Positions 53,570 to 64,000 of a stretch of 64,000 nt of DNA are shown in pieces. A program made the position numbers and the translations under genes. Source of the DNA: Rhizopus arrhizus (taxonomy: Eukaryota; Mucoromycota; Mucoromycetes; Mucorales; Rhizopodaceae); contig JAKZZE010000019.1 of NCBI GenBank assembly GCA_024220505.1, positions 310,001 through 374,000 on the forward strand, read 5' to 3'. The notes under the pieces were generated by a model. The model saw only the letters and a program-made list of their open reading frames with translations, was not told the origin of the DNA and did no database searches. Within the stretch, counting starts at the first letter, position 1; each line of letters starts with the position of its first letter.

Positions 53570-54163
53570 TCTGAATAAATCTGAAAAAACGTTGATAATT
53601 ACATTGAAGAATTTTTTTTTAACGGAAAGGATATTGTGCTGGAAGAAACCTTAATTTCCAGTCAAGTGGCTGGGTTGACTCCTCACAATGTGTCTCTTAC
53701 TCAAGGCAGAATGTTACAAATATTAGTTGAGTTAAAATCCGCAAAGCGTGGATTAGAAATCCGAACACTCAGCGGCTACAGTATAATTTTCTTTGGTTGT
53801 GCTTTATTGATCACTGCCTCAAATGGCTTGAGAGCCTCAAAGCTGATTACTTTAGAGAAGAGCCTGAAATATGCTGCTTTAGATGGTCTCTCTGAACTGA
53901 TTGCAAAGAGCGAACCTGTATTTGATGTGGTATTTATTGATGCTGACAAGATTAATAATACAGAATACTATAAGAAAGCTATGCAATTATCAAAATAAGG
54001 AACAATTATAGTTGCTGACAATGTTATAGGAGGCGATGCAGTATTAAATAGCCTTAGTGATGATCTTAGCGTGATGGGAATTCATGCATTTAATGATCAT
54101 GTTTCACAAGATAGTCGTATTGGTTGCAAAGGCTATCACAGATTTGCAATGATCCTAGTTTAA
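53570..54163 (+). pseudogene. Class I-like SAM-dependent O-methyltransferase (caffeoyl-CoA type), degraded
   Basis: An ATG near 53568 is followed by TAA and TGA stops. The frame then gives FFFNGKDIVLEETLISSQVA, NVSLTQGRMLQILVELK and the SAM-binding motif as LEIRTLSGYSI (expected LEIGTLGGYS), so two conserved Gly are lost. About 15-20 residues after KLITLEKSLKY appear deleted. VFDVVFIDADKINNTEYYKK is preserved. After a TAA at 53996-53998 the frame continues with GTIIVADNVIGGDAV and GCKGYHRFAMILV. No introns are needed, so it could also be a retrotransposed or transferred copy. Confidence 0.72.
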
Positions 54164-54301
54164 TAGATAATCTTGCTACTTTAATGCTATTTTCCATATG
54201 AACACATCTATTTTAATTTTTAAAGTTGATATTCATAGTGAAGGCTGGTTTATTATATATAAACGTAGCAAATGTATGACTCGGTTCGCTAGTATATCAG
54301 A

Positions 54302-56005
54302 TTAATCGTCAGAGTCATTTTTGACACCTTCCATTTGTGATATAGGGGAATCCAACTGTGGATTAAATCTTTCCAAGAGCTTCAATATATCTGGATACAC
54401 AATTTTATCTATTCCATCAGCCCATAAGAAATCCAAATGCTCCCATTTTTTAATGGATTTGACGTAAGCTAAAGGGGATGGAAGATCAGCAGAGAGTACA
54501 TTAAAATCAACAAGTGAATCTGAGCGACCATAAAAGATCGCAATAGGTGTGGTGATCTGAAGAGTAGGGAATCGAGGAGGAACATGGTCGGCAACAGAAT
54601 TCACAGTATGATAAGGGAGTCTACTTGGCATTTCATCATACATTTGAAACTGCCCGCATCTAATAATTTGAAACCAATGCTAAAATAAAATAAATAAAAT
54701 GTATATAGGAAATTATTTTTTTAAGAAAGTTTCCTTACAACTAAAGATTTAACACTAGTTGAACTATACAGGTGCTGGTAGCTGACAGCTTTTTGTGCAT
54801 CTGATATGTTCCTTCCCGTCCAACCAAATAAAAAGTGGCAGCAGGTATCAATGATCTTGGTAAACAGCGGAGGGCTTACGATGCGTTGCCAAAATAGCGT
54901 TAACTTGAGGGCAGCCTTTCTACCAAACATTAAATAAATCACAGTAGGCGTTGCTTTAACAAATGCATCAATAATTGGATGTCTTAAGCCTTTAGGGGTT
55001 GTTGCAGGGGCCAAAGCAATAAATAAATTGATCTTCTTGTTTAAATCAGGATTTACGGACAGACTTGCAAAAGCTTGTGCAGTTCCTTGAGAAAATCCAA
55101 TATAAGTCAGATTAGGAGCTCCTGTTTGTGCCAAGATATACTATTAGAGACTTAGTGAGCTCATTTATCTGGTTATGAAGCCTGTGGTTTACATCTATTG
55201 TATCAGGTAAGTCTCTCATGACAAACTCGTTCATTGAAAAGTTCCAAAATTGCTGATCGTCAAGGTTTAGATGAAGATGATATTGGGAATATTTATTACC
55301 ACGAGCATTTCCCAGCCAAACGTCATAACCTCGTTGAGCTAGGACGAAAGGCAAATTACTGTACTCATCTGTATTAGACACCCACACTTCTGAAGACATC
55401 AAAAATCCATGATAAAGAAGCACAACAGGTTTGCCTTTATATCCTAACGGTTTGGGAGTCTCGGTCTGAACAAATTTGTCCAAGTTATCAATAATTTCAA
55501 TTTCCTCCTTGAATTCATATCTGTGAGCCTTTTTATCATGTTCTTTAACTGAGGGAATGCGGTGAATGCACAAGAGATAATCATCCTTTGTATAAACTAC
55601 ATGTTGCTCGCAATTGTAATTTTTCCAGTGTTTGACCATTTTTTCAAATGTCTCTGCTTTTTCCAGTGGACTGACGTGCGGTTTTGATTGAATACTTGAA
55701 AACCATAAAAAATTGTTGCTAAAAAAGATAATGATGAGTTTGTCTGGCCTCTTTATTTTTTAGAAACGATTGGTAGTACGATTCAAATAAGACATCAATC
55801 TGCCTAACCAAAATTTTTGGCATGAGCATGAGAATAATTCTAACAATGCTTTCACATAAGAAAAAGACAATAGTAATGAACAAACTACACCAAAAAGAGA
55901 ATTTAATAAAGAACAATAAAATTAACAAAAGATTATATTTTGACTATACCTTTGATAATCTCTGAAAGATAAACGGTCTAATATTGGTATCGTCAACATT
56001 GGCAT
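54302..56005 (-). CDS. Steryl ester hydrolase / acid lipase-like alpha/beta hydrolase, 5 exons, 488 aa
   Basis: Family of yeast Tgl1/Yeh1, which hydrolyse steryl esters on lipid droplets or membranes. Minus strand exons: 56005-55950, 55884-55780, 55718-55193, 55140-54739 and 54679-54302; all GT-AG, 1467 nt in frame. ATG 56005 gives MPMLTIPILDRLSFRDYQ, then a membrane span (LFITIVFFLCESIVRIILML). The hydrolase shows VVYTKDDYLLCIHRIP, PVVLLYHGFLMSSEVWV, the nucleophile elbow GFSQG, Asp in IFYGRSDSLVD and His in KKWEHLDFLWA. A Ser/Asp-rich tail ends the protein. All triad residues are present. Confidence 0.92.
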
Positions 56006-56149
56006 TTTAACAAATAAAATAAAAAAGCATGCTTTATGCAGTGTGTTTACAGCGGCAAATAGTTAAAGTCACACAATCCGTTACTCGAGTCACAGCTGCT
56101 AGTTTAATTTTTGGTTCTGTCACATAATGAATTACGCTTAAACCAGATA

Positions 56150-57300
56150 TTTTATTTATAGGCTTAAATGAGCACGCGGTGTTTCAAGACACCATAATTG
56201 CCCAAGCCAGACCAAATAAGATGTAAAAGAAGCTAAAAAATCCTTTATAGGAGCAAGGGCAAAAAGAAAGAAAGAAGAAAGTGAATGAGTAAGAAGGGAA
56301 AGACGTGTCATAGACATCAGTGTGAGCTGGAGCAATATTTGCCCGAGGTGAGTTGACAATGTAATCTGATCTCTTTATATGAAGTAGGTAGTTAGGTTCA
56401 TAAAGGATGGTATAAGCAATTGGATGAACATGTTGGGTATTTATCCATAGAGTCTATACATGGTCAAGGATATGTCCTGTGCGGTACTTGTACGGGAGGG
56501 GGCAAGATCATACGACGCTAGGCCTTCGAGGTCAATAAGGCCAGACTGGACAAAGAAGTTGGCAACAGCATTGCAAATGGGAGTCCTGAATCGCCGGAGG
56601 GCGACACAGATTCTATGAAGGAACGCTTTGCAAGCATGTTGTACTTTGCGGTCAATAGGTTCATTAACGAGAGTAGGATCGTGAATGGGTGGTTGATCTA
56701 AAGGATCGAAATCGTCACGGACTGTGATGTTGAATTTGCTCAATTGTGAACGGAACTCAGTTTTATAACCAATGTAGATAAGGAAGTTGACCAAATTTCT
56801 ATCTAAATAATGAATATCCAGAATTCGATGGGTATTAATGTGTAATCTGCGGGGGTTGGAGCGCAATTATTGTAGAGGGTGGCGGTGTCGCGCAGCTACA
56901 TGAATGAGCTTAAAGCCTGTTGGTTCAGCAGGTGAAGAAAATTGCCTGGCAATAGCGGTCAGGCTAGGTTAGGAATTATTGCATTTAGGCTTAGCAATCT
57001 TAGAAAGAGGAGTGGAGGCGTTGTTAGGCGATAGGGGACGCTTAGAAGGGGTAGGAAGGTTACGAGGAAGGGAAGAAACGGTTGGCAATGTGGTGCGTCC
57101 GGATGGAGAAGGTGGGGTGTCTGTGATTGACGGCTTCGGAGTAAGTTGATTCCGTAAGAAAGCATTCTATTGTTGTAACTTGCGTATCTCAGCATGAGCA
57201 GTAGCTAAATCTGCCTGAAATTGTTGGAGTTGCTTGCTGTTATGGTGCATAGCAAGGATTTCCAAATAAGGCAAAAATATATAGAAAGTGATGGAAAGTC
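56150..57300 (-). mobile_element. ORF1-only LINE derivative (copy 3)
   Basis: Minus strand. The 5' leader (CTTTCCATCACTTTC, GCCTTATTTGGAAA) matches copy 2. An ORF1-like frame at 57250-56441 is followed directly by a 3' UTR with CCTCGGGC and GGATTTTTTAGC words and an AT-rich tail near 56160. No endonuclease or RT remains. It is more decayed than copy 2. Confidence 0.65.
56441..57250 (-). pseudogene. ORF1-type protein of LINE copy 3, several stops
   Basis: From ATG 57250 (MHHNSKQLQQFQADLA) there is a coiled coil with a stop, a Pro/Ser/Thr linker (PSPSGRTTLPTVSSLP) and a C-terminal domain with THRILDIHYLDRNLVNFLIY and DDFDPLDQPPIHDPT, parallel to the other ORF1 copies. At least three stops interrupt it. 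Confidence 0.65.
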
Positions 57301-57409
57301 TTCAAAGATAATATAGGAATACCCAAATATAGTATTATAATGATATATCTAGTTTCAGTAAATCTTTTACAATGTGGTCAGGACGTGCTGCCTCATTTGC
57401 CGAAATGCA

Positions 57410-57631
57410 TTACTTGAAAACAAACGGTCGGCCGTAAATGCGTTCCTTCATCGTGACTACTGGGATGGTTGGGTCATCTAAATAGCATATATTGTATTCA
57501 TCTCTTATGCGCTTGAACCTTTTTTCGACGACTATGGTGTTGACTTCATTAAATTTTAGCTGGTAGAAGATGTGCAACGCATATTCACGAATAATTACAG
57601 ACATTGCAAGCGTAAAGGTGAATGAAGACAA
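57410..57631 (-). other. Unidentified short ORF
   Basis: From an internal ATG (MSVIIREYALHIFYQLKF) the frame runs about 64 codons to TAA and contains a basic patch VEKRFKRIRDEYN. It could be a terminal exon or relic; no family recognised. Confidence 0.25.
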
Positions 57632-57722
57632 AAATGTTCTTTGATATATATATTCACTTGATCAGATGTATGTGATTTGGCAATAAATAACGGTCTATAA
57701 AGAGTGTACCACAATATTTGCC

Positions 57723-57895
57723 ACTGAGGTTAAACTGCTGTGTTGACTGTTGAAGCTACCAAGGTACGATTAGTATTCAAACATGCCACGCATCCTTGTT
57801 TTAAAATAAGCTCAGAAATAGACATCAGATAGGGATTCTCTAGAAACAATTCAGCTTCGTTTCGATGCTGCAATGTATTTGGTTGAATATAGCTA
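57723..57895 (-). other. Unidentified ORF fragment
   Basis: Minus-strand frame of about 55 codons: HRNEAELFLENPYLMSISEL then a Cys-containing piece QGCVACLNTNR, ending in TAA. It looks like real coding sequence in composition but is isolated. Confidence 0.25.
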
Positions 57896-58009
57896 AATTT
57901 TTAATCTAAAGCTCTCTAATTGGTCGCAATTTTTTACTTTTTTGATTGAAATGAGCTATCACTTTTGGCCATATTAATTTTTTATTGGTCGAATTCAGTT
58001 ATTGCTCTC

Positions 58010-58095
58010 CTTATCTTTTTTACCCTTGATCTCCAAAGGTGTTTTTAGCTTCATTTCATTTTTATTGATATGAACAGGGCGAAAACGTTGCAATA
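58010..58095 (+). repeat. LINE 3' UTR fragment, plus orientation
   Basis: TTACCCTTGATCTCCAAAGG, GTTTTTAGC and GGGCGAAAAC appear in the order found in the 3' UTR of the full LINE (minus strand of 43.3-43.5 kb). A truncated plus-strand insertion is likely. Confidence 0.4.
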
Positions 58096-58494
58096 TTAGA
58101 CATCATGCGCTCAAATTGGTCATTAATTTTTTTTTGTAAAAGCAAAATCTAAAAATTTAAACATACCATACTTTTTTAGGCATTTGATTTTTATTGTGAG
58201 AAATGTAAAAACTTGAGGTATTCGCGTTCTGTCACATACGGGCAGCTTATTTTTCAAGTGCTATAATTATATCTATTTATATCTTACATGGTTGTAATAG
58301 GCGTAGTGTTTTGTAGACATTATTTGTTAGGACCAGATCAAAAGGGAAAGTACAAACTAATGACCCTTTTAGAATTAAGAGTAAAAATGAAAAGATTAAA
58401 TAAGTGGAGTGTTTTCCAAAAATAAAAAATGTAAATGTATTAATGAGAAGCAGTAGCTTAAAGCTTTTTTTTTTGAAAGATAATAATGAAAGAA

Positions 58495-58806
58495 TTAAAC
58501 TGAGTACCTTATACCTCCCTGACAGTCTTCTACAGTTACCTGCGGACAAGCTTCTTCAATTCGAGGGGTCAAAGTGTCGCAATCATTAAAAGGTCGTTTT
58601 CTAACACTATACTTTACTTTTGACCAAAACTCCTCAATAGGATTAAGAAAAGGTAAATATGGAAGAAGATGAACAAATTTGTAGTATTTTTTGTTAATAA
58701 ACTCTCTCAAATTAACAGTTTTACGAATAGGAGCATTGTCCATAACAATGTAGTAACCTTTTCGCCTATTCTGGTTAAGAACATCCGTTACACATCTCAA
58801 GTTATT
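58495..58806 (-). pseudogene. DDE superfamily transposase C-terminal fragment
   Basis: Minus strand, about 100 open codons: GYYIVMDNAPIRKTVNLREF holds the second catalytic Asp, YLPFLNPIEEFWSKVKYSV holds the catalytic Glu, then PRIEEACPQVTVEDCQG. The N-terminal half is absent. Same family as the relic at 33.3-33.8 kb but less decayed. It lies just past the 3' end of the STRIP gene. Confidence 0.75.
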
Positions 58807-58889
58807 TGATTTTTGCAGTTAAATGAAAACTCAACAATATTTAAAGTTTATTATTTACATTTCGTTTAATAAAAATTGTTTTGCCATTC

Positions 58890-61800
58890 TCACCATATAT
58901 GCCATCCTTCATCATCCGTATCTATTTCTGTTTCAAATGTATTCAATACCTTCAAGTATCGAGGATCATCCATATCTACATTGAGCCACCTTTGTACTGT
59001 CTTTTCTTCAACTTGATTTAATCTCTTGCTCAACTCATCTTCTGTCAATGAATTCCAATCAATTCCTGTTAAGGGATCTTCTTGTTTACTTGATTGGTTT
59101 TCGTCCTCATCCTCAAGCCTCACTTCACCCCAAGCATTTGTAATTGATGTGTTTGGAATATCCCAACCATCCGTTTGCTCTTGCTCTTTTTCTAGTTGCT
59201 GTTTTATTTGAAATTCTTTTTGTAATTCTTCCAAATATAACTTATTAATTTCGTTTGCAATTTCATCTGCTGATATGGATGTAGTAGGTATATTGTCAGG
59301 CAATGGGGTGCCAATATCCCATTGATTCTCTATTTCTGTGCCATCATGATGTCCTTCGTCATCATCATCATCTTCTTCTTCTTCAGTGTCAGTAGAATAG
59401 ACTTCTTTATCAAGAAAGGCTCTGTAATTTAGCTTAAATCCAATATCCAGTTCAACATCGTCAATTACAATAGACTCATTGACGGAATAATTGGGTAATC
59501 CGCCAGTTACATCACCATAAAAGTATATTTTTTCTCGTCCATTTATTTCATCCATACTAGGCAGCAAGGATGGAATATACCTTTTTCCATTATACAATCT
59601 TACAAGTGTTCTCAGGTGTTTTTCTCTTATCTATAGCTCAAAGGTAAGATTTTTTGAATCGCTTTTCCTCTCAATATTTCTTACTATTGCATCTTCTATA
59701 TCTACAGGTCCCTCTGATGTTGATAGCCAATCGTCATTCAATGAAGTTAAGCAATGAGAATAGATGGCTGATATTGTTCTCATGTTTGCTATATATACAG
59801 AAAAAGAGTTCATGTTAACATTTTTAGCATCGGGATTGGAAAGGTTATGCTATCTCTTTACATGATCTCCATTTTCTACCTAGAAAAGGAACCTGGCTCT
59901 TTAAATTCTTCAATACATACAAATCTACTGTAGGGTGTCCAACTTTCAACAACTTCTTTATAATAGCCTAATACAGAAGTGTCAATAATTTCGGAGAAAT
60001 TGCACAGACATCAGTGACTTACAGATGATTTATATTGAACTAAAAGTAAGATACGCTGTACTTTTCTTTTGCTCAGCATTTGAAGTATCCTTAACAAGTT
60101 AATTGTCCAACATAAGTTTCTTTTATTTGTATACTCTTTTTCTTCTTCTTCATCACTGCTTGCCTGTAACTGTTGCACATATCCAAAGAAGCTGTACAAG
60201 TAGATCAATATACTGGTCAATACGCATATATAATGTTATAAAACCTTTGGCTATCATCGTCTGTTCTTCTTGATGTCAATAAAGCTACCTCTTGCATACC
60301 AAGTAACTTTAATATCAATAACATGCATCCTGAATCAATCAATATCTGGGCCAAATATTCAAACTTCAAGACATCTAGTGTACAGTGTTTTAGTGATGAA
60401 TGAGTTTATATATTGTTCGTATACAATTTACGCGATATTTTAAACCACTTCAACAGTAATAATAATATATTTGTTGCAGCTTTTGCTGTTGTCTCTCTGT
60501 TTCTCGTAATATTCACATCTTCCATAATTTCAGCTTCCTTATCTTTACCAGAAGACATAGTTGACAGCAGTAATTTTAGCATAACAACAACTATGTTTTG
60601 AAAGTATGGAATGATTGACTTATACAACTTTTCAATGTAGTTCAATTTAGTTTTGAACTTTTCTTCTAGCTTTTCAGTAAAAATCTGATTCCATTCATCC
60701 AGTTCATCAGCAGCATCGCCATAGTCTTTTTCCTGTTGTTTTTTCCAGGTTTGCCATCTGCGGATAGCTTTTTCCCTTTCATGGATAATCTGATAGTCTG
60801 CAACTGAAATGTACAAATGATTTAACCAAATATGGTTTGCTTCTGATAAGCTGTAAGGAACCATTGGGCCTACCATTGTAAATGGTAAGAGGTTGATCTC
60901 ACTACGTTTGTTATTATTTTCATCTTTTGTCGCTTGCTGCTGTTGTTGTTGTTGAGATATTGGATTCTTTGAAGGAAATAATGTTTGAAACGGTAATTCA
61001 GTTTTATCTATTTCCTCTACTAGCCCCATAAGTTTAATTAGGTCCCTTGTAGGTGTAATTGTGAATTCATTTTGCAGAAAAAGTTCTGCAGATTTCTTTG
61101 GTGTAAATGTGGGATATCTATTAATTGACTGCCGATAGAATGCATGTAAATCTTCAGGTGTACATTTGATTGCCTTTGCTTTATTCTGGTGAATAGATAA
61201 TCCACAAGCCCTTCTAATATTCTTTTTCATCATTCCATATTCTTCATTTAAGTCACCCAACGTAAACAACAATATTTTCCATACGTTTAGCATCAATTTC
61301 TTCAAAGGAAATGCTTTTGTAAAGTGTTCTTTCAGTTGAACAATAAGATCAAATAAAAATTCAGCTAGTTGAGTTTCTTGCAATAGAATATTATTTTGTC
61401 TGTTCGATATAATAACCAGGTATAAAATAGTAAGGTACATGTCAATCTCCTTACAAATACTATTCACAACATCTATAGAGGAACTCCTAGAATCTGTGAG
61501 TTTAATATTATTTGTTTTAACTGTTCCTTTTTTATTCTACATTTCAATCCGATGGCAAGCTTGGTTTAACAATTGCTTCAAAATTGAAGTGATATCCAAT
61601 TCAAATAAAAGCTGATTATTTCTCCTTATAATTTCTAAATGTTTTTTCTTGTCTTCTTCCATATATTCACTATAAGTCCCTAGGCGATAATGTCAATTTC
61701 CTTGAACATGTTCTAACTTTACATAAATAATACCAAGTGAGATGAAGATTATACTTTTTAAACTAGAGATTCGCTTATCTTCATTTTCAAGATAATCAAT

Positions 61801-62173
61801 TGCTTGCTGAATGCAAGATTTTTTATCTTGTTCTGTCAATTGACTCCATGCTATACCAAAAATGAGAATTATGTAAGCTTTTAAAAAGCTACTGTTTCTG
61901 AACACTTGTCTATTCATTACGTGAAAAATTCTTGCTGTATTCTTCTTCATATATTTTGAGCTCTGTCTTTATTTCTGAATAAGCCATAAATTCGTTAATT
62001 TCCGTTTCTAAGTCATCCATTTCATAATAATCGTAGCTTGCATGTTGCTTTGCTCTCTACCGATTGTAGTTTAATAAAAGTTACCAATATGATTTATTTT
62101 TTCTTACGCTTTGATTACTGTAAAGTAAACTCTTTATGTTGTTCGGGTCTATTGCTTGAGGCTCCTCTAACAT
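58890..62173 (-). CDS. Striatin-interacting protein (STRIP / Far11 family), STRIPAK subunit, 10 exons, 920 aa
   Basis: Scaffold of the STRIPAK phosphatase-kinase complex. Minus strand exons: 62173-62108, 62056-61921, 61850-61734, 61679-61541, 61486-60432, 60374-60245, 60191-60023, 59967-59862, 59788-59685 and 59630-58890; all GT-AG, 2763 nt in frame. The N1221 domain starts YDYYEMDDLETEINEFMAYS, continues PWSQLTEQDKKSCIQQAIDY and EIIRRNNQLLFELDI, and includes PFTMVGPMVPYSLSEANHIW. The DUF3402-like part shows FEYLAQILIDSGCMLLILKL, NLLRILQMLSKRKVQRILLL, LKSQVPFLGRKWRSSNMRT and LNDDWLS. A short Gln run precedes ATKDENNN. A strongly acidic, Trp-containing tail ends the protein. Confidence 0.9.
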
Positions 62174-63220
62174 AGTGCTACTCTTAAATAATTAAAGAAA
62201 AAAAAGGAGGAAAAGGAGAGATACTTCGACATCTCAATTTTAGCGGAATCAAAAAATATGTTCAACTGTAGAACTAAATATGATCTTTTAAGAGCATAGC
62301 TACTCGTGAAATATGTTAATTTGCGATTATATAATGGCTAATAAAGAGAATTGACTTCATCAAATATATATGATTATTCAAGATGAACTTTATCACTTGA
62401 AAACAGTAAGCTTTTTATTATTTCTATGCAAAAAAAAGAAAGAAAAAAAAAAAAAAACTAGTATGAAACACCTATAGATGTTCAATTAGGTACAATAATA
62501 AATGTGCTCTCTATATTTTCTTTTGAGGTGAGGCTGCAGCACCATTTATTTTTTTGCTAATTAAAAATAATATATACTGACCTACGAGAAGCTCCTGCAG
62601 ACATCTAAGAATTGTTAGTTGAAAATTCTTGAGCAGATCCGACAATATATCTACCTAACTCGTCTATGTTACAGAGCTGATATCCTCTTACGCAACTTCA
62701 CTATACCCTATACTTACAATGGTCACTTAAAATAGAAAAAATTTCACTTGAAACATAACCCCTATGACAGTATATAACCAAATGACTACTGAAATTCAAG
62801 TAAGGGGCATTAAGGGTATGCTTTTCTTCTAATGTATTTGATACATCCAGGCACAGACTCTATTCACTAATTATCTTTTATCACAATGTTCTTAGTTTGA
62901 TCAACGGGTCCTTTATTAATTGTCTTTGTGGTTGACTTATTTACAATACTGTGATCATTTTTGGCCATCCTTGTAGCAAAGATAAGCAACTGTCGTTGAT
63001 CCTTCATTTGGATTCTAGAACTAGTTTAGCTATGACTTCATCACCTTTTTGTAACTTGCTGATTCAACATTGTCATTGTGGATTTGTCCTAATCTGAGCT
63101 CAAATTTCATGCCAAAATTTTCTACAATCATCTAAAAAAAACTTTAGCAATGTAGTACCTGTTTCCTCTTTTCTCTCACTCTTTTTCCCCTTCTTTTTTT
63201 AATACACATTAATCATATTT
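62174..63220. promoter_or_regulatory. Divergent intergenic region between STRIP and the downstream gene
   Basis: About 1 kb between two start codons facing away from each other, so it holds both promoters. AT-rich, with A runs near 62430-62457. No ORF, RNA gene or clear TATA element was assigned. Confidence 0.5.
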
Positions 63221-64000
63221 ATGATAGAACAAGTCATTCAATCTCAATCGATGGAAATAGACATTGAACAGCATTCTGTTCCAATTAATGATCTTTCAGA
63301 ACAATTGAAAACTTGCAATGGTATTTGCATTTATGTACATGTTCATTAGATCCTAGTTTGATTAAAAGCACTGTTTAATAGTTCAATGCTCAGAAACTGA
63401 AAACATAACACCTAAGAAATCTTGCGTGTATTTAAAGAATGGAAAACTTGATTTTCAGGAACCTAAATTAAGACCCGAGAATCATCCCTTACTAGCAGAA
63501 AGTAAAGTAAAAGAGGAAAAAATCAAAGCAAAATATTTATTTACGTATTTTTCGCTACATAAGGAATTATGTATTTTCGAGACTTTCGACAAAAAGTAGA
63601 AGCTAATGCAGAATTACATAAAATGCCTTTAGAGATACCACCTGCTTACTTTGATCTTATTGCCTCAATTGTGCAAGACAGGTATATGTGATGACATAAA
63701 CCGTAACATGAAAAAAGTTTTATTCATATGTTTGCAGCGAAGAATCACTCTACGCTTTAGCTAGCCGCATCAACGACCTGTTGTCACCTTTCTTAAGAGC
63801 TGAGAAATGTAAAATAGCATACCAAAGCAAAATATATCTAGAATAGGATTAATAATCGTCTCTGGTAGTGTCGCATATGTTTGAAGTTGCTATACAGAAG
63901 GCTATAAAGCAAGTAGCAACTCCTGTAAAATACGGTTTATCCGAAGAAGTATACGCATCGATCGAGCATACATCAGAAAAAATACCTTGGGTAAAAACTT
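63221..64000 (+). CDS. 5' part of an intron-rich gene, possibly CAF-1 large-subunit-like; cut by the window end
   Basis: ATG 63221 opens MIEQVIQSQSMEIDIEQHSV. Exons 63221-63320, 63382-63501, 63564-63681, 63738-63808 and 63869 onward join in frame through GT-AG introns. The protein then reads MYFRDFRQKVEANAELHKMP, EIPPAYFDLIASIVQDSEES, LYALASRINDLLSPFLRAEK and FEVAIQKAIKQVATPVKYGL. The IPP...LI..IVQ.S..SL..LA..I pattern resembles a segment of fungal chromatin assembly factor 1 large subunits as I remember them, but the link is weak. The gene model is much firmer than the identity. Confidence 0.55.

Noticed and set aside
59026..59211. Plus-strand frame opposite the STRIP last exon
   Set aside because: Antisense of the acidic, Ser/Glu-rich STRIP tail; no independent support.
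1..64000. CRISPR arrays, rRNA genes, bacterial operons or integron-like structures
   Set aside because: No regularly spaced palindromic repeats, no rRNA-like blocks, and gene structure is eukaryotic throughout.

Overview
The window looks like nuclear DNA of an early-diverging filamentous fungus, most likely Mucoromycota (Mucorales-like). It is AT-rich, host genes carry many 50-75 nt introns (GTAAG...CTAAC/CTGAC...TAG), and it holds a formin, a STRIPAK subunit, NOG1, an ER FKBP and a steryl ester hydrolase. The lineage is my inference from gene structure and transposon families; no rRNA or marker gene is present to confirm it.

Layout. 1-0.85 kb: 5' part of a broken zinc-motif (CACTA-like) transposase. 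0.85-3.5 kb: poor, T-rich DNA, a degraded ORF pair and a clear tRNA-Trp(CCA). 3.7-26.2 kb: a dense transposon nest. It holds a nearly complete Ty3/gypsy element with almost identical LTRs (gag, -1 frameshift, pol, separate integrase ORF, extra third ORF); a related solo LTR; a decayed Tc1-like element (A) hosting a younger one (B) with perfect 211-bp ends; then a chromodomain Ty3/gypsy element whose gag and RT are split by two further Tc1-like elements (C, D), C in turn being split by a 334-bp solo LTR.

27.4-32.7 kb: intact 22-exon formin. 33.3-38.75 kb: a pseudogene belt with a DDE transposase relic, a degraded Fanzor (eukaryotic TnpB-like, RNA-guided nuclease family) still showing RuvC D, E and D codons, and a degraded glucosidase II beta-subunit copy. 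39.0-42.1 kb: NOG1 and an ER FKBP with a C-terminal membrane anchor. 42.2-48.1 kb: an ORF1-only LINE derivative and a full two-ORF LINE in tandem, bounded three times by one 14-bp motif. 48.2-52.75 kb: a degenerate DIRS (tyrosine-recombinase) element with inverted ends and an internal complementary region. 53.5-56.0 kb: an O-methyltransferase pseudogene and an intact steryl ester hydrolase. 56.15-58.8 kb: another ORF1-only LINE and a DDE fragment. 58.9-62.2 kb: intact STRIP/Far11 gene. 63.2 kb to end: 5' part of a plus-strand gene, possibly a CAF-1-like factor.

Five host gene models (formin 1327 aa, NOG1, FKBP 178 aa, steryl ester hydrolase 488 aa, STRIP 920 aa) splice into unbroken frames by my hand reading. 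They have housekeeping roles (actin nucleation, 60S biogenesis, ER folding, lipid hydrolysis, STRIPAK signalling) and are unrelated to each other. Most of the rest is selfish DNA at various ages. The most notable item is the Fanzor relic; next are the third ORF and frameshift design of the first LTR element, the precisely dated nesting, and the ORF1-only LINEs.
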